Source: Podocnemis expansa
Taxonomy: Eukaryota; Chordata; Testudines; Podocnemididae
DNA length: 64,000 nt
Reading direction: 5' to 3'
Assembly (NCBI GenBank): GCA_007922195.1
Contig: ML682067.1
Location: 4,567,372-4,631,371 of the forward strand
Below are positions 45,513-56,565 of the stretch, one piece after another. Below the pieces are notes generated by a model, which was given only the letters and a program-made list of their open reading frames with translations, was not told where the DNA came from and did not search any database. A program made the translations under genes and the position numbers. Numbering within the stretch: the stretch's first letter is position 1; every line of letters begins with the position of its first letter.

Positions 45513-46790
45513 CAGAGGGGTATCCATATTAATCTATTTCAGCAAAACAAAGGAGGCTTGTGGCACTTTTAAAGACTAACATATTTATTTAACACATAAG
45601 CTTTTGTGGGTATAATCCCACTTCATTACATGCATGAAATGGAAGCTGCAGTATGTTACACACAGAGAAGGCTGAGTCACAGGGTAGTTCTTCAGTCTCT
45701 TTTAGCAAATCAAACAAGCTGTTTTGATTCGAACAGTGTCCATGTGGCCTTTAAAAAACAATAGATGAGAAGGTGTTGATGTTAAGGGCAAATTACCTGA
45801 TTCAATGTGTTAGACAGTTGAAGTCTCTATTCAGACCCAACATGATGTTGTCAAATTCGCATATGAATTCCATCTCTGCAGTTCACATTCAAGCTTGTTT
45901 TAAAGATTTTTGGTGAAGTACTACTTTCATGTCTGTTACAGAATCTTCAGGGAGGTTGAAGTGCTCCCCTACTGGTTTTTGAACATTGCCATTCTTGATG
46001 TCTGAGTTGTGTCCATTTATTCTTTTGTGCAAAGATGCTGCAATTTGGTCAATGTATAAGGCAGAGGAGCACTGTTGGCACATGATAGCGTATATCACAT
46101 TGGTGGACATGCAGGTGAAAAAGCCCCTGATGGAGTGACTGATTTGCTTAGGTTCTATGATGGTGTCACTGGAGTAGGTATGTGGGCAGAGTTGGCAATG
46201 GGGGTTTGTTGTAGGGATAGGTTCCTGGGTTAGTGTTTCTGTTGTATGGAGTGTAGTTGCTGATTAGTATTTGTTTAAGGTTGGGGGGCTGTCTGTAAGT
46301 GAGGACTGGCCTACCTCCCAAGGCTTGAGAGAGTGAAGGACTGTCTTGCAGGATAGGCTGTCAATCCTTGATGATGTGCTAGAGAGGTTTTACTCGGGGA
46401 CTGTAAGTGATGACCTGTGGCATTCTGTTGTTTTCCTTGTTTGGCCTGTCCTTTAGATGACTTCTGTGTAGCTGCATGGCTCTGTCAATTTGTTTCTTCA
46501 TTCTCCAGTTGGGTATTGTAGTTTTAAGAACATTTGATAGAGATCCTGAAGGTGTCTGAGGAATGAGAAGAAATGAGGTTTTATCTTAGGGCTCGTTTTA
46601 GACAATGGGTTGTGTGATGTATCCTGGACAAAAGCAGAAGGCATGTAGGTAGGCATAGAAGTAAGTTGGTTTCCAGCATAGGGTGGTGTTTATGTTGCCA
46701 TTACTTTAGTTGAATGGTAGTGTCCAGGAAGTGGATCTCCCATGTGGAGAGATCCAGGAGGAGGTTGACGGTGGGTGGAAATATAGAGGG
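45513..46790 (-). mobile_element. Penelope-like element with GIY-YIG region and 3' tail
   Basis: Read on the minus strand: RT-proximal and linker coding remnants (about 46200-46790), then the GIY-YIG frame (45889-46200), then the non-coding tail ending in 'gcttttgtgggtataatccc' and 'gttagtct..aaaagtgccac' (complement, 45513-45640). The tail text is shared with all the short 'gttagtctttaa' repeats in the window, which ties them to PLEs. 5'-truncated: no RT catalytic box found. Confidence 0.8.
45889..46200 (-). pseudogene. PLE GIY-YIG endonuclease domain (inactivated)
   Basis: The translated frame runs from a Cys-His cluster (HCQLCPHTYSS) through NVIYAIMCQQCSSALYIDQI, SLHKRINGH, PVGEHFNLPEDS and DMKVVLHQ. 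These match the PLE layout: zinc-type CxxC linker, the VIYxIxC strand, YIG(x)T, the KRxxxH helix and the HF segment. The hallmark Gly of YIG is Asp (YID), and the usual following Thr is Ile, so nuclease function is probably lost. It is open across 45889-46200 without an internal stop. Confidence 0.85.
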
Positions 46791-46895
46791 CTTGATTTTG
46801 CATCTAATTATGCTAATATAAATCAGGAGGAATTCCACCAAATCAATGCAATTACGCTGGTCTAACAACAACATGAGATGAGAATTAGGCCCATA
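46788..46895. repeat. Palindromic amniote MITE
   Basis: 'cttgattttgcatctaattatgctaatataaatcaggaggaattccaccaaatcaatgcaattacgctggtctaac...gagaattaggccc' is a decayed copy of the two-armed 'ttacacNggtgtaa' repeat. Confidence 0.5.
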
Positions 46896-47319
46896 ATATG
46901 CTCAAGCTATCTAGATTCATGAGAAAAACATCTATCCATTGAATTCCTGGGTACAGTACTGTCCACACTGGGAATTTCGCTGTGAATTTCAACATATGTG
47001 TTTTCAGTAGGCTAAGTACATTTTCCAGTGATTGGGAGGGCAGAAGATTTCCAAACTAGATCTTTGATAAGGCTCCCGTGAGGCGCAAGCACCCAAGAAG
47101 AATTATAGAACACACCCACCTCTTGCTTCAGACTCATTAAGACTATGAAGGATTGTACGGAACTTCAGAAGAACCTAACCTAACAAAGCTAGGTAAGTGT
47201 GCCAAGTGATGGAAGATTTAATGCAGTATAGACAATTATAAAGTGATATTTTTTAACCAGAAATACATATTGTTAGGTATGCACTCATCCAAAAAAAATG
47301 ATGTTGAATTGTGGACAGT
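46896..47319. other. Unassigned sequence
   Basis: Nothing recognised. Confidence 0.4.
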
Positions 47320-47890
47320 TCAATAAACCCTTTTGCTCAGTGTGCAAAGGCTGTCAAAAAAGCTAAGGTATCAGACTATAGTGAGGAAGATAGAGAATAA
47401 TGTTGAAAATATTACAATGTCTTCATGTAAATACATGGTGTGCCCTCATCTAGAATACCATGTTCAATGCTGACCAACTCGTTTCAACAAAAATGGAACA
47501 GCAACAGAGAGGGGCCTGAAAAGGATAACATAAGTTACTATAAATTATTAAGGGATTGGAAAGATCTGCATGTGAAGACATCTTTAAAAAATTATGATTA
47601 TTTAGCTTTGAAAGTAAACAAATAAGAGATGACATGAAAGTGGTAATCACTGGTGTAGAGAAACTCTTTTGAGCACATGTATTTGGTTTTGCTCATACAA
47701 CAATGGAGATACCTATCAAAGTTGAAATACAAAAAATCTGCAATTTATTTTAAAAAAGATTTCTCTTAAAGAATAAAAACAAGTGGAACTCACTGTCACA
47801 AGATGTGGAAATAGAGTTTAACAAAATTCAGAAAAGGATTGAGCTTTCTACGAGTAAGGATAAATGCAATTACACTGGCTGGGATGAACA
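47320..47890 (+). repeat. Old CR1/L3-group LINE fragment (C-terminus)
   Basis: 'tgtgcaaaggctgtcaaaaaagctaa', 'gtaaatacatggtgtgccctcatctagaataccatgttcaatg', 'ataaaaacaagtggaactcactgtcacaagatgtgg' follow the C-terminal coding text of an L3-like CR1 on the plus strand. Heavily diverged. Confidence 0.7.
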
Positions 47891-48877
47891 CTGTGTAAAA
47901 TCAACTCTCATGCTTTGCTATAAATGCCTTGTGTTATGTTCAAACTTTTCCCATGAGTATGTTATGTATTTTCTCCAGTATTGGAGTTTTATAGCATCTG
48001 GTACAGGTTACTGTTGGAGACAGGCTAGTAGGCTAGAACCTTACTGCATAATGCAGTAAGACATTTCCTATGTCCTTTCTGTCCGCAGGAGTTCAGTGGC
48101 CCACATGAGAAATAACTGTCTGTCTCAGGAGCTTCTTAGTCTCTCCTCAGTACTCCACTCTATGCGTGTTTACTTTCAGCATACATTGAGATCCATTGTA
48201 CTATCTTATCAGGATGTCCTTTGCAGAAAGCAGAGCAAAGAAGCATAAAAAAAGCAACTGACCCTTTTTTCTCCATGTCTGGCACTTAAAGTGGCCAATA
48301 GAGCACACAAGCAGGCTAATTCCTAGTCCATCCTACTAATAGCTGATTTAGCCCCAAACAGAGAAAAAGGAGAAATTATGGAGAAGAAAGTAAAAGGATA
48401 TTGGCAAAATCAAGGTCACTCTGGTGACAATTGCATCTGTATTAAGTGCCATTTTTGGTGCTTGCAGAGGCTTGCCATGGCTCCAGATAAATTTGAAATG
48501 CCTGGAGGATCATGGAAATCATCCACCCCTCTTGTATTTGTATGGATTACAAGGAGGTCCGAAAGGTTTGTGATAATGGTGCTGCTTCTTGGGGCACTCA
48601 AAGCTGTGAGCCACATTGTCACCACTTATCTCTGGTGCAGGGGAGTCTCGCCTGTACTAGCTGGGCATAAGCGCCTTCTCGAAACCAGTCTGTCAGCCAC
48701 TCAAGCACTCTCCTCTGGGCTACACCAGCTCCATCTTTGCCATGCAGGTTGGCAATAGACGCACCCTAGCCCAAGTCTCTTCAAAGTTTACCACTGTGGC
48801 ATCTTGCCCTGACCACTGGACACTCACAGAAATCCCAGTTCCTTTGTTCCCAAAAGAACAACATAAATGTATCCCAG
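47891..48877. other. Unassigned sequence
   Basis: No gene recognised. The 126-codon frame at 48378-48758 shows no domain I know, though it is longer than its AT-rich surroundings would suggest. Confidence 0.4.
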
Positions 48878-49014
48878 GTTTTGTTTCTTTGCAAACACTA
48901 AGTGAATTATGTTGTGTTTTCTTGAAACAATGAATGATGACGAGAATCAACTTCGAATTGCTTGGGTGGTCTAAACAGAAATTGTGATGGTTTAAAAATA
49001 CTGCCTCCTTTTAT
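48878..49014 (+). repeat. Unidentified repeated segment, copy 1
   Basis: Shares a direct repeat with 53233-53378: both contain 'ttatgttgtgttttcttgaa', 'acaatgaatgat', 'aattgcttg', 'ggtctaaacagaaat' and 'gatggtttaaaaata' in the same order and spacing. Family unknown. Confidence 0.75.
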
Positions 49015-49329
49015 ACTTGCGGTTTCCTGGTATCCTGATTGCAGCTGCCTGTGCCTAGGCTTGCAGACAGGTGGCAGCAGCCTGCAGCTTGCAGGCATCC
49101 TGAGCTGCCTGTGGAGCAGCTTGACTTGCTGTGAGCCCTGGTTGTAGCCCCACTACAAGCCCTAGACAGAAGACTGCTGCTTAGCTGCAAGCCTGGGCAT
49201 GGGCAGCTACAGCTCAACTGGCAGCCAGGGCATAAGCGACTGTCTCCCAGATCCTGGTTGTATGTTGGGACCAGGCCTGGAAGTGGGGAAGTCCCCCTGC
49301 CCCAGCTTGGATCAGTAGGTGGGGGGATA

Positions 49330-50005
49330 GCCCATTAGGGACCCTGTTCCAGAAGACCTCTCAAGGTCCCTTCCACTCTTACACATCTATGATTCACCAA
49401 TAGAAACTGGTCCAGTAAAAGATATTACCTCACCCACCTTGTCTCTCTCTTAAGAAGAGGTGACTGAAGAGGGACCTGATAATGATCTTAACCTATATTA
49501 GAAGCTGTCAAAAAGGAGGACCATGATGAATTGTTCTCCATGTCCACTGAAGGTAGGACCAGAAATAGTGGGGTTAATCTGCAACAAGGGTCCTAGATCC
49601 TGGTCTCCAGCACAAGACCAGACACCTACACAGCAGTAAAAGAGTCCTGCAGCTTAAGCCCTGTTAGCCGAAATCAGCTGGCATGAGCCAGCTGTGGGTT
49701 TTTCTTTGCTTTGTAGACATACCCTAAGTCTTTCATGCTGCAGACTAAGACTTTCATGCATGCAAACCATGACTTCTTGTCCTATCCAGAGTGGACATGG
49801 AGAACAATTCATCATGGCCCTCCTTTATAACAGCACTTATGTTAGGTATTAGGGAAAGCTTTCTAATTATTAAGGTAATTAAGATCTGGAATAGGCTTCC
49901 AAGAGGAGCAGGGAATCCAGACTGAACAAACACGTATCAGAGATGGTCAAGGTTTACTTGGTTCTTCCTCTGAGGTTCACTTCCAGTCCTACATTTCTAT
50001 GATAA
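49330..50005 (+). repeat. CR1 3' end pieces around an inverted segment
   Basis: A CR1/SINE-type 3' tail at 49330-49395 ('gacctctcaaggtcccttccactctta'), then plus-strand CR1 3' coding text at 49450-49600 and 49845-50005 ('ttaggtattagggaaagctttctaattattaaggtaattaagatctggaataggcttcc'). Between them lie a DNA-element end ('tttgtagacataccctaag', 49715) and an inverted copy of part of the same CR1 (49771-49830). Confidence 0.7.
49516..49822. repeat. Inverted repeat, 44-bp arms, 219-bp spacer
   Basis: 49516-49559 and 49779-49822 are complementary with about four mismatches. The text 'gatgaattgttctccatgtc' is CR1 sequence present in both orientations. Confidence 0.8.
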
Positions 50006-50134
50006 TGAGCTAATTTTTCCACAGGACCCATGCCTATTGTATCTTCACTATTCAAAGTGTTGGCCCCAGGCCTCAATCACTGCACACTATTCAAACATAG
50101 TGCTGAATACAGAATTATTAATTTCCTCATGGGT

Positions 50135-50320
50135 TTTTCATTACTGTATCTGAGCACTTCACAAACATTAATTAATATATCTTAACATCTGTAGGAGAAG
50201 CATGAATGTTATTTCCATTACAAACAGGGACCTCAGGCATAGAGAGATCAGGTCAAAAGTTTCCACTGATTTTGGTGCCTGATTTGAGGCATTCTGTGAG
50301 ATGCTTTTTCAGAATACTTG
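50135..50320 (-). repeat. MIR-like SINE
   Basis: 'gagcacttcacaaacattaattaatatatctta...tatttccattacaaacagggacctcaggcatagagagatca' follows the complement of a MIR-like SINE ('attaacaaatgtttgtgaagcgc..' and 'tgcctcagtttc' portions). Old copy, no flanking duplication. Confidence 0.5.
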
Positions 50321-50439
50321 GCATTATATAGAATTCTGCATGTTCAAGGCACAGTCAACACCTACTGAATCTGTTGCTGTTTACAACTCAGTCTCTGTAC
50401 CTCAAGATACATATGGTGATTAATCTTAATTTAGCATCC

Positions 50440-52250
50440 TCATAACTGACGCTAGGATGATCTACCTATTGCTGACGACTCCCAGCTGTCAACATAACTA
50501 TTGCTATGTTTCAAATTGTGCTTCAGTGCATCCTTGAAGTGTTTCTTCTGTCCATCTTGTTGAGTGTGGTTACCACTTTCAGTTCACCATAGAGCAATTT
50601 TCTTGGGCATTCCAGTGTCATCCGTTCTCAACACCATAATAACCGTGATGCGATAAATATGGCTTAAATCCCTGTGGACTGATCACATTACAGAGCCTCA
50701 TTATAGGTAACTTTATCCATTTGATGCAGAGTATGGCATGCATGTGTTGTAAATGGAACACATCTAGAAGCTTGATTTGACCCCTGCAGCAGGTCCACGT
50801 CTCACACCCATAGAACAAATTGCACAGCCCAAATGTTTTATAGCCTTTTAGCTTGGTTTGAAGTTTAATACCATATTGCTGCCAGACTCTTCCTGATAGT
50901 CTGCCAAATGACAAACTGGCTTTGTTGATGCGACTTGTCAATTCCTTGTCTTTAATAATATGCTGCCAAGAAAGCAGAAATATGTAACAGTTTACAGCTG
51001 AGTGTTGCTGATGGTGACTTTTGATTTTGGGAAGGGATTCCCTGGTACAGGCTTATACACGACTTCTGTCTTTTTCATATTAATTGTCAGTCCCTACCAT
51101 TCTTCAAACTCTGCAAATCTGTCTGTAATCAATTCTATCTCTTCTTTAGCATGTGCCTTTACAGCACAGCCGTTGGCATACAGCAGCCCATGAACAATTA
51201 CCTCAAAGACCAAAGAAGATCACAGTCTGTTCAGATTGAATAGTTTGCCAGATGAGCAGAAATATATCCTGCTAGTGGCATTCAAGTCTCTTTAGTGTCA
51301 TCAGTCATAGCTACTTAGAAGAGATTGCACAGGATTTGACCAATTATGAAGCTCTGCTTAATACTATTAATTATAGAAAATGGGTCAGACAGAATACCTT
51401 CTCCGGACTTGTCCAAGCATTTTGTCATGAAGTTAGCTCAGAATATTAGTAATTTTTTCTGGACAACCAAACCAACAACTAAATAATTGCAGGAGTGTAG
51501 GCTGACTGATGGGAATCAAATGCTTTAGCCAGGTCAGTGAAGACAGCATAAAGATCTTGTGGCTGTTCTCTATATTTGTCCTGCATCTGACAAAATACAG
51601 ATATCACATCTGGCATTCCTTATGTTAGCGTGAAACTGCATTGTGACTCTGATAGCATGTAATTAGGAATGTAGGCGATTAAAGACTTTTTTGGCCAGAA
51701 CTTTTCCAGTGATGGTGAGTAGAAAAGGTATTGCAGCAGTTGCCACAGTCTGACTTGTCACCTTTTCTGTTGTATATGATGACAGTAGCAGTATCTTTGA
51801 AGTCATGTGGTATATTTTCAGTAATTCATATGCTGAGAAATGGACCATACATACTGAAATGTTTCTGCAGGAATGCCATCAGATCTGGCCACCCTGTAAT
51901 TCTTCATGGCACTGATTGCAACAAGGGACAGGGCTGTGTTCATGGTCTCATTACATGTTGGCTAATCCACTGCTTTTGTTAGTGTCTCATCTGTGGTGTT
52001 GGACAGTGTTTTCCAAAGACCATTGAAATTCTGTTGTCACCTTTGAAGGATTTCTCCTTTGTCAGTGTTCAGTGTTAGGCTGTCTGCACTCTTCAAAGAC
52101 ACTGTAGTAGTATATGTAGGTAGGACCATATAGTTTTACAAAGAAGCATAAAAGTCTGGTTTCATGATGGTCAGCCTCAGTTGCATTTATCTTGGTAGTG
52201 CATCATTGACCCTGCAAGTCTCCAGGCTTAGACTGGATGTCATGACACAG
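50440..52250 (-). repeat. Non-LTR retrotransposon ORF2 remnant, jockey-superfamily type
   Basis: Minus-strand frames carry landmarks of a LINE RT distinct from the CR1 copies: 51663-51848 ends GKVLAKKVFNRL (family GKVLARVLLNRL), and 50618-50941 has INKASLSFGRLSGRVW, TKLKGYKTFGLCNLFYGCETWT and IKLLDVFHLQHMHAILCIKW (family YGCESWTLYRRHIK.LEAFH). About 1.8 kb with many stops; no ends seen. Clade (L2-, Rex1- or other) is not assigned. Confidence 0.75.
50618..50941 (-). pseudogene. LINE RT C-terminal fragment (YGCETWT block)
   Basis: 107-codon open piece; the FGRLSGRVW and LFYGCETWT blocks define the thumb and C-terminal region downstream of the polymerase motifs. The upstream catalytic YADD box was not found open. 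Confidence 0.78.
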
Positions 52251-52430
52251 ATCCCTGATGATGCTGGTAGAGCAGCTAGTAGCTTCTACCAAGGTACTTA
52301 AATCTCAGCTCTACGCTGACAATTACACAGATAGAACCAGTCTGGCTCAGCTGTGCATTGGTATTGTTAAAACAGTTATTAGAGTTATAAAAATGTGTTT
52401 AGTGTTTACACTTTTTGAGTATATATCATT

Positions 52431-53185
52431 TTTGGCACAGGGGCTGAGCCTGAGTGGCATGTGGCACCGCTCAGGCCCCCCCCACCAGCCCCACTGAGGA
52501 GTGCGACCAGCTGAGACAAAGAAGCTGAAGCGTGCTGGGCTCCTGGCCCCTACTGGCCCTGCCCCCTGCTGGGCAGGGCTAGAAAGGAGTGGGCTGCCCA
52601 GAGCCACTGCTGCCAGCAGAAGCCAGCCCCAACCCCCAGAGGCTACCTGCTGGCAGGGGTGGGTGCTTGCCCCAACCCTAACTCCCAGAGACCGCTTGCT
52701 GCTACTGGTGGGTGCCGGCCCAAACCCCAACCCTCAGAGGATGCACAGTGCAAGCTGACGCCAACCCGAGTCTGAGAGGTCATCCACTACTACCAGCAGG
52801 TGCCAGCCCCAACCCCCAGAGGCCACGCGGGGGGTGCTGGCCCCAACCCTGCCCCTGGAGGTTGTCTGCCGCTACTGGTGGGCGCTGGCCCCAACCCCGA
52901 CCCCCAGAGGCTGCTTAGTAGTAGCCAGCCCCAACCCAACCCCTGGAGGTGGCGTGGCAGGTGCTGGCCCCAACCCTGATCCCCGGAAACCACCCGCCAC
53001 TACTGGTGGGTGCCAGACCCGGCCCCAACCCCAACCCACAGAGTTGTGCTGTGGGAGCAGGCCCCAATCCGACCCCTGGAGGCCACCCACCAGCAGGAGC
53101 GGATGCTGACCCCGACCTCTTTTCACCACCCATGGTGCCCACTGAGGGTGCAGTTGGCAGGGCTGGCAAAGGTTGCTGAACCCTG
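52431..53185 (-). mobile_element. GC-rich hAT, CAGGGTTCAGCAACC family, left end lost
   Basis: Right end is the complement of CAGGGTTCAGCAACCTTT. The interior is the reverse complement of the element at 1840-2295 ('gcctgagtggcatgtggcac' near the left, 'gcccactgagggtgcagttgg' near the right). The left TIR is missing, so no target duplication. The body is a tandem array of 'gccccaaccccna.ccc.gagg.c' units of about 60 bp. Confidence 0.75.
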
Positions 53186-53232
53186 CTTTATGCAATGCTG
53201 TACATATACACCAGTGCTCCACATCATTTGTG

Positions 53233-53378
53233 GGTTTTATTTGTTTGCAAGCACTATCTTTTAGGTTGAATTATGTTGTGTTTTCTTGAAACAATGAATG
53301 ATAATGAGAATATAGTGTAAATTGCTTGGATGGTCTAAACAGAAATCATGATGGTTTAAAAATATTGCATCCTTTTAT
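53233..53378 (+). repeat. Unidentified repeated segment, copy 2
   Basis: Direct repeat of 48878-49014, about 4.36 kb away, diverged by roughly 15-20 percent by eye, with a small insertion 'tctttta'. Similarity stops abruptly after 'ccttttat' in both. Confidence 0.75.
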
Positions 53379-54928
53379 TTTCTTTAAAACAGCCTATGTG
53401 TATTAGGGCTGTTTCTTTTCTTTCTCTTATATGGGTTTTGTATTAGTGTCCTCCTTGTAAATATTCTGTATTTTTTCTCATCACTAAAAAGTTGGGTTTT
53501 TTAGGTGGAAGAAATGACTTACCAGGCAGGGTGGCCAACCATGGAGTTGATTCTGCAGGGAGCTCCGTGAGAGTGGATTTCTCGCCCTCACTGACTTGTA
53601 GATGAAGGGTTCGGCCTGTGTACAATTCATTGCAGGACCAAGGTCAGGGCCTCTGTTTTGAGTATGTACCAGTTATAGCAGAGCAGCACTCAAGAGAGAA
53701 TATTTGAACTAGAAAACAGTTATGCTGATTTTACAAGTGATGCAGAACACCTGTTTGAATGGTCATTTCCTTGCTTCAGTCGCAGGGTTTAGAGCAGATG
53801 GAATCAGCTTTAAAACAGTTGGAAAGTAAACTTGGTACTTCGATGTTTCTTTGAATTGAATCTCCATATCTTTTGGAATTCTTTCATGTTCAGATAAAGG
53901 TACCAGGATCAGGCAAGCTTCCATTCTATATACCAAGGCCACATATCTCCAATGTGGCCTGTCCATGACCTCCTGTGGGTTAAGTTTGGGTGCATCTTTT
54001 ATGTAAGGATAAGGCCTTTTTTTTAATGACTTCCCTCAGTTCATGATGTAACTGGAGCATTTGCATGGGACTCTATGAGAGAGAATAGGTATGTTTATTA
54101 TTTTATAAAAATCAGCTGACTTCAACCATAATACAATGCCAGCTTTTTCTCTGATATACTTTGATTTACAGATCAAAGTCAAATCTCTTTGATTTAAGGA
54201 TGATGTGAGAGGAAAGGTGGCTAGCGCACCAGTGATAGAAGTGTTGGTTTGAAACAGACCATTTTAAAGCTTTTTTTTGCACTGTTACTATGGTTACATA
54301 TAAGTTGCAAGCAAATTTGTTTTGGGTGACTGTTACACCCTTATAGTGTGATTTGTGTATCATTCATGTTCATCCTTATAGCATAACTGTGTATGGTCTA
54401 ATGCAAAGTATGTCATAAAAAGGTGTTTTTGGAATGCTCATGACATTATTGTTATGGTGACGTTTCCAGTGATGTTGTAAACATGTGCAAATATGAAACT
54501 CTGCTATGTCATATCCCCAAATATGCATCTGCCATGGGTTGAACAGGTGCATACAAACATAAAGCTGAGTCTTCATGCCTCACAGAGGCATGTATACAGG
54601 AACAATGGACATAGCCAATCACCTGATGCAAGAGAGTGTTGAGGAAATTTGTTAAAAGCTGAGGTATTGTCTCTTGGATCATCCCTGGAATCCATTTTCT
54701 AAGCAACATCAAGGAGACTGACAACCACCTAGGGAGGATGGGAGGCGGGGCTGGCTGCAAGAGGCGTCACAGCCAGTTGTGGGTAAGCTAACATCAAGGA
54801 CTGAAAAGCTACTGGAATATTAAGCTTTAGTTTAGGATGTGAGTTACTTTTTAATTAATTGTGAACAACTCCTTGATTCATAGTATTCTCTTGATTCATA
54901 TCAATCTGACCTGTCACTTAAAATATTG
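53379..54928. other. Unassigned sequence
   Basis: No gene or confident repeat. Frames at 53443-53625 and 54509-54760 have no domain. Confidence 0.4.
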
Positions 54929-54936
54929 CTATAGTT

Positions 54937-55123
54937 CAGGGGTGGCCAAACTTATGGAAATCAAGAGCCATACAAGTTGATTATTAAACCTTCAAGAGCC
55001 ACACTGAGGCATATAGCCATATACTTTTACCTACTAAATAGATTTGCTGACGTTCTTCCGCAAGCCACATTTTTTCATTCAAGAGCCACATGTGGCTCCT
55101 GAGCCGCATTTTGGCCACAGCTG
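54937..55123 (+). mobile_element. Short hAT MITE, CAGGGGTGGCCAAA family
   Basis: Left end CAGGGGTGGCCAAACTT, right end the complement of CAGCTGTGGCCAAAATG, flanked by CTATAGTT (54929-54936) and CTATAGTC (55124-55131). 187 bp with internal 'caagagccaca' repeats. Confidence 0.88.
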
Positions 55124-55131
55124 CTATAGTC

Positions 55132-56384
55132 AATAAATGTGTTTGTTTTACCTAAAACAGTGCATGTGGATTTGAGAGTGTGTAGAGACTACACTTAAGA
55201 GTGACAGAGCTGGTACCTATCAATTTATCTGATAAACTGATGAACAAATGTAAATGAGTTTGAAGGGTGCAGTGTAGAGTATTGAACCATGTAAGATGAC
55301 AGTTCATGGGGTTGCATCTGGGGGTGGGAGTATTTGCTCGGGATCAACCTCAGGAGCAGCTGGCCAGAAGCACTCCTTCACTGGCCCATGGATCACAAGA
55401 GGTTGAGCATGGGCTGACCCAAGAGTGGAAGGTTCACAAAGCAAAAGTGAGTAAATTGGGGGCCCAGGAGTGAGGAATTGGGGTGACACAACTATCCATC
55501 AGTCCAGATCCTGGGGGTGGTTGGGAACATCACACTTGCAAATAGCTTAGTTAGTCCAGGCTGTTTCTACTTGGTGTCTAATTGGAGGTCCTCCTGTTGT
55601 GAGAAAATTTCTTGTCTTATAAAGACAGTCATTCAGATGCTAACAGGCCTGTGTTTCTTCTTTATATTTTATTTAAAATTATGCCTTTCGGGGCAGGATG
55701 GATAAATACTACATAATCCCTTGGTATTTTGCCCAGTGGTGCCCTCCAAAGTACTGGAGGAGTTGAGGAAACATCATGCCAAAAGACGTGCTCTGAATCC
55801 TTGATCTTCTTGACCAGCAAAGGCCGACGGAGTGGGGCTTCTGGGACCAGTGCTAATGGAGACTCTCAGTGCCTTCCTCAAAGAGCAGGGGAAGCATTAG
55901 TACAGATTTTGTTCAAGGAAATTATGTGTTGGTGCTGACAATTTGATTTTCATCCTGTTTCTAACCTTTTTCTTGGTGGTTAAGATTACTGAAAAGGAAG
56001 TGATGAAATAGCTCTAATTGTATCTGTAGGCCTCACATTTCCTTGATCCATGTCAATTTGGAAACCAACTGTGTACACCACAAAGGCTGAATTGGTTGCA
56101 TTAGCTTATGACCTCTTCCTGGTAATGGCTAAAGGTGATATCTGTTAGAAGAAAAGAAGTTGTCATGTCCACCCAGGAGTGGAATGGGCATATGGTACCT
56201 TTAATCAAACCTGCTTGTTCCCCTTATATATCCAACCTAGTGAGAAGTAGCCGTTACCTGCCTGTATAAACAAGCCCAGAATATAGAGTTCATAAGGCAT
56301 ATATACTTTCTAATATGCTAAATACAATATACCTAGTGTAATAGGTGCTTGCATAATACAACAGGTTACATCATGTCAATTTCA
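55132..56384. other. Unassigned sequence
   Basis: Nothing recognised. Confidence 0.4.
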
Positions 56385-56565
56385 AAAGGGATAGCCGTGT
56401 TAGTCTAGTCCAGTAAAAAAACAACAAGGAGTTGTGTGGCACTTTTCCTTTCTGTAAGTTCACCCATCTTCGAAGCATCTGAGGAAGTGGGATCTTGTCC
56501 CACGAAAGCTCATGAAAAAAATAAATCTGTTAGTCTTAAAGTGCCACAGAACTCCTTGTTGTTAG
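56385..56565. repeat. PLE-derived inverted pair
   Basis: Left arm 'gggatagccgtgttagtctagtccag...aacaacaaggagttgtgtggcactt', right arm 'ctgttagtcttaaagtgccacagaactccttgttgtt'. The centre holds CTGAGGA, a 6-bp stem GTGGGA/TCCCAC and GAAA (56479-56507). Confidence 0.8.
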
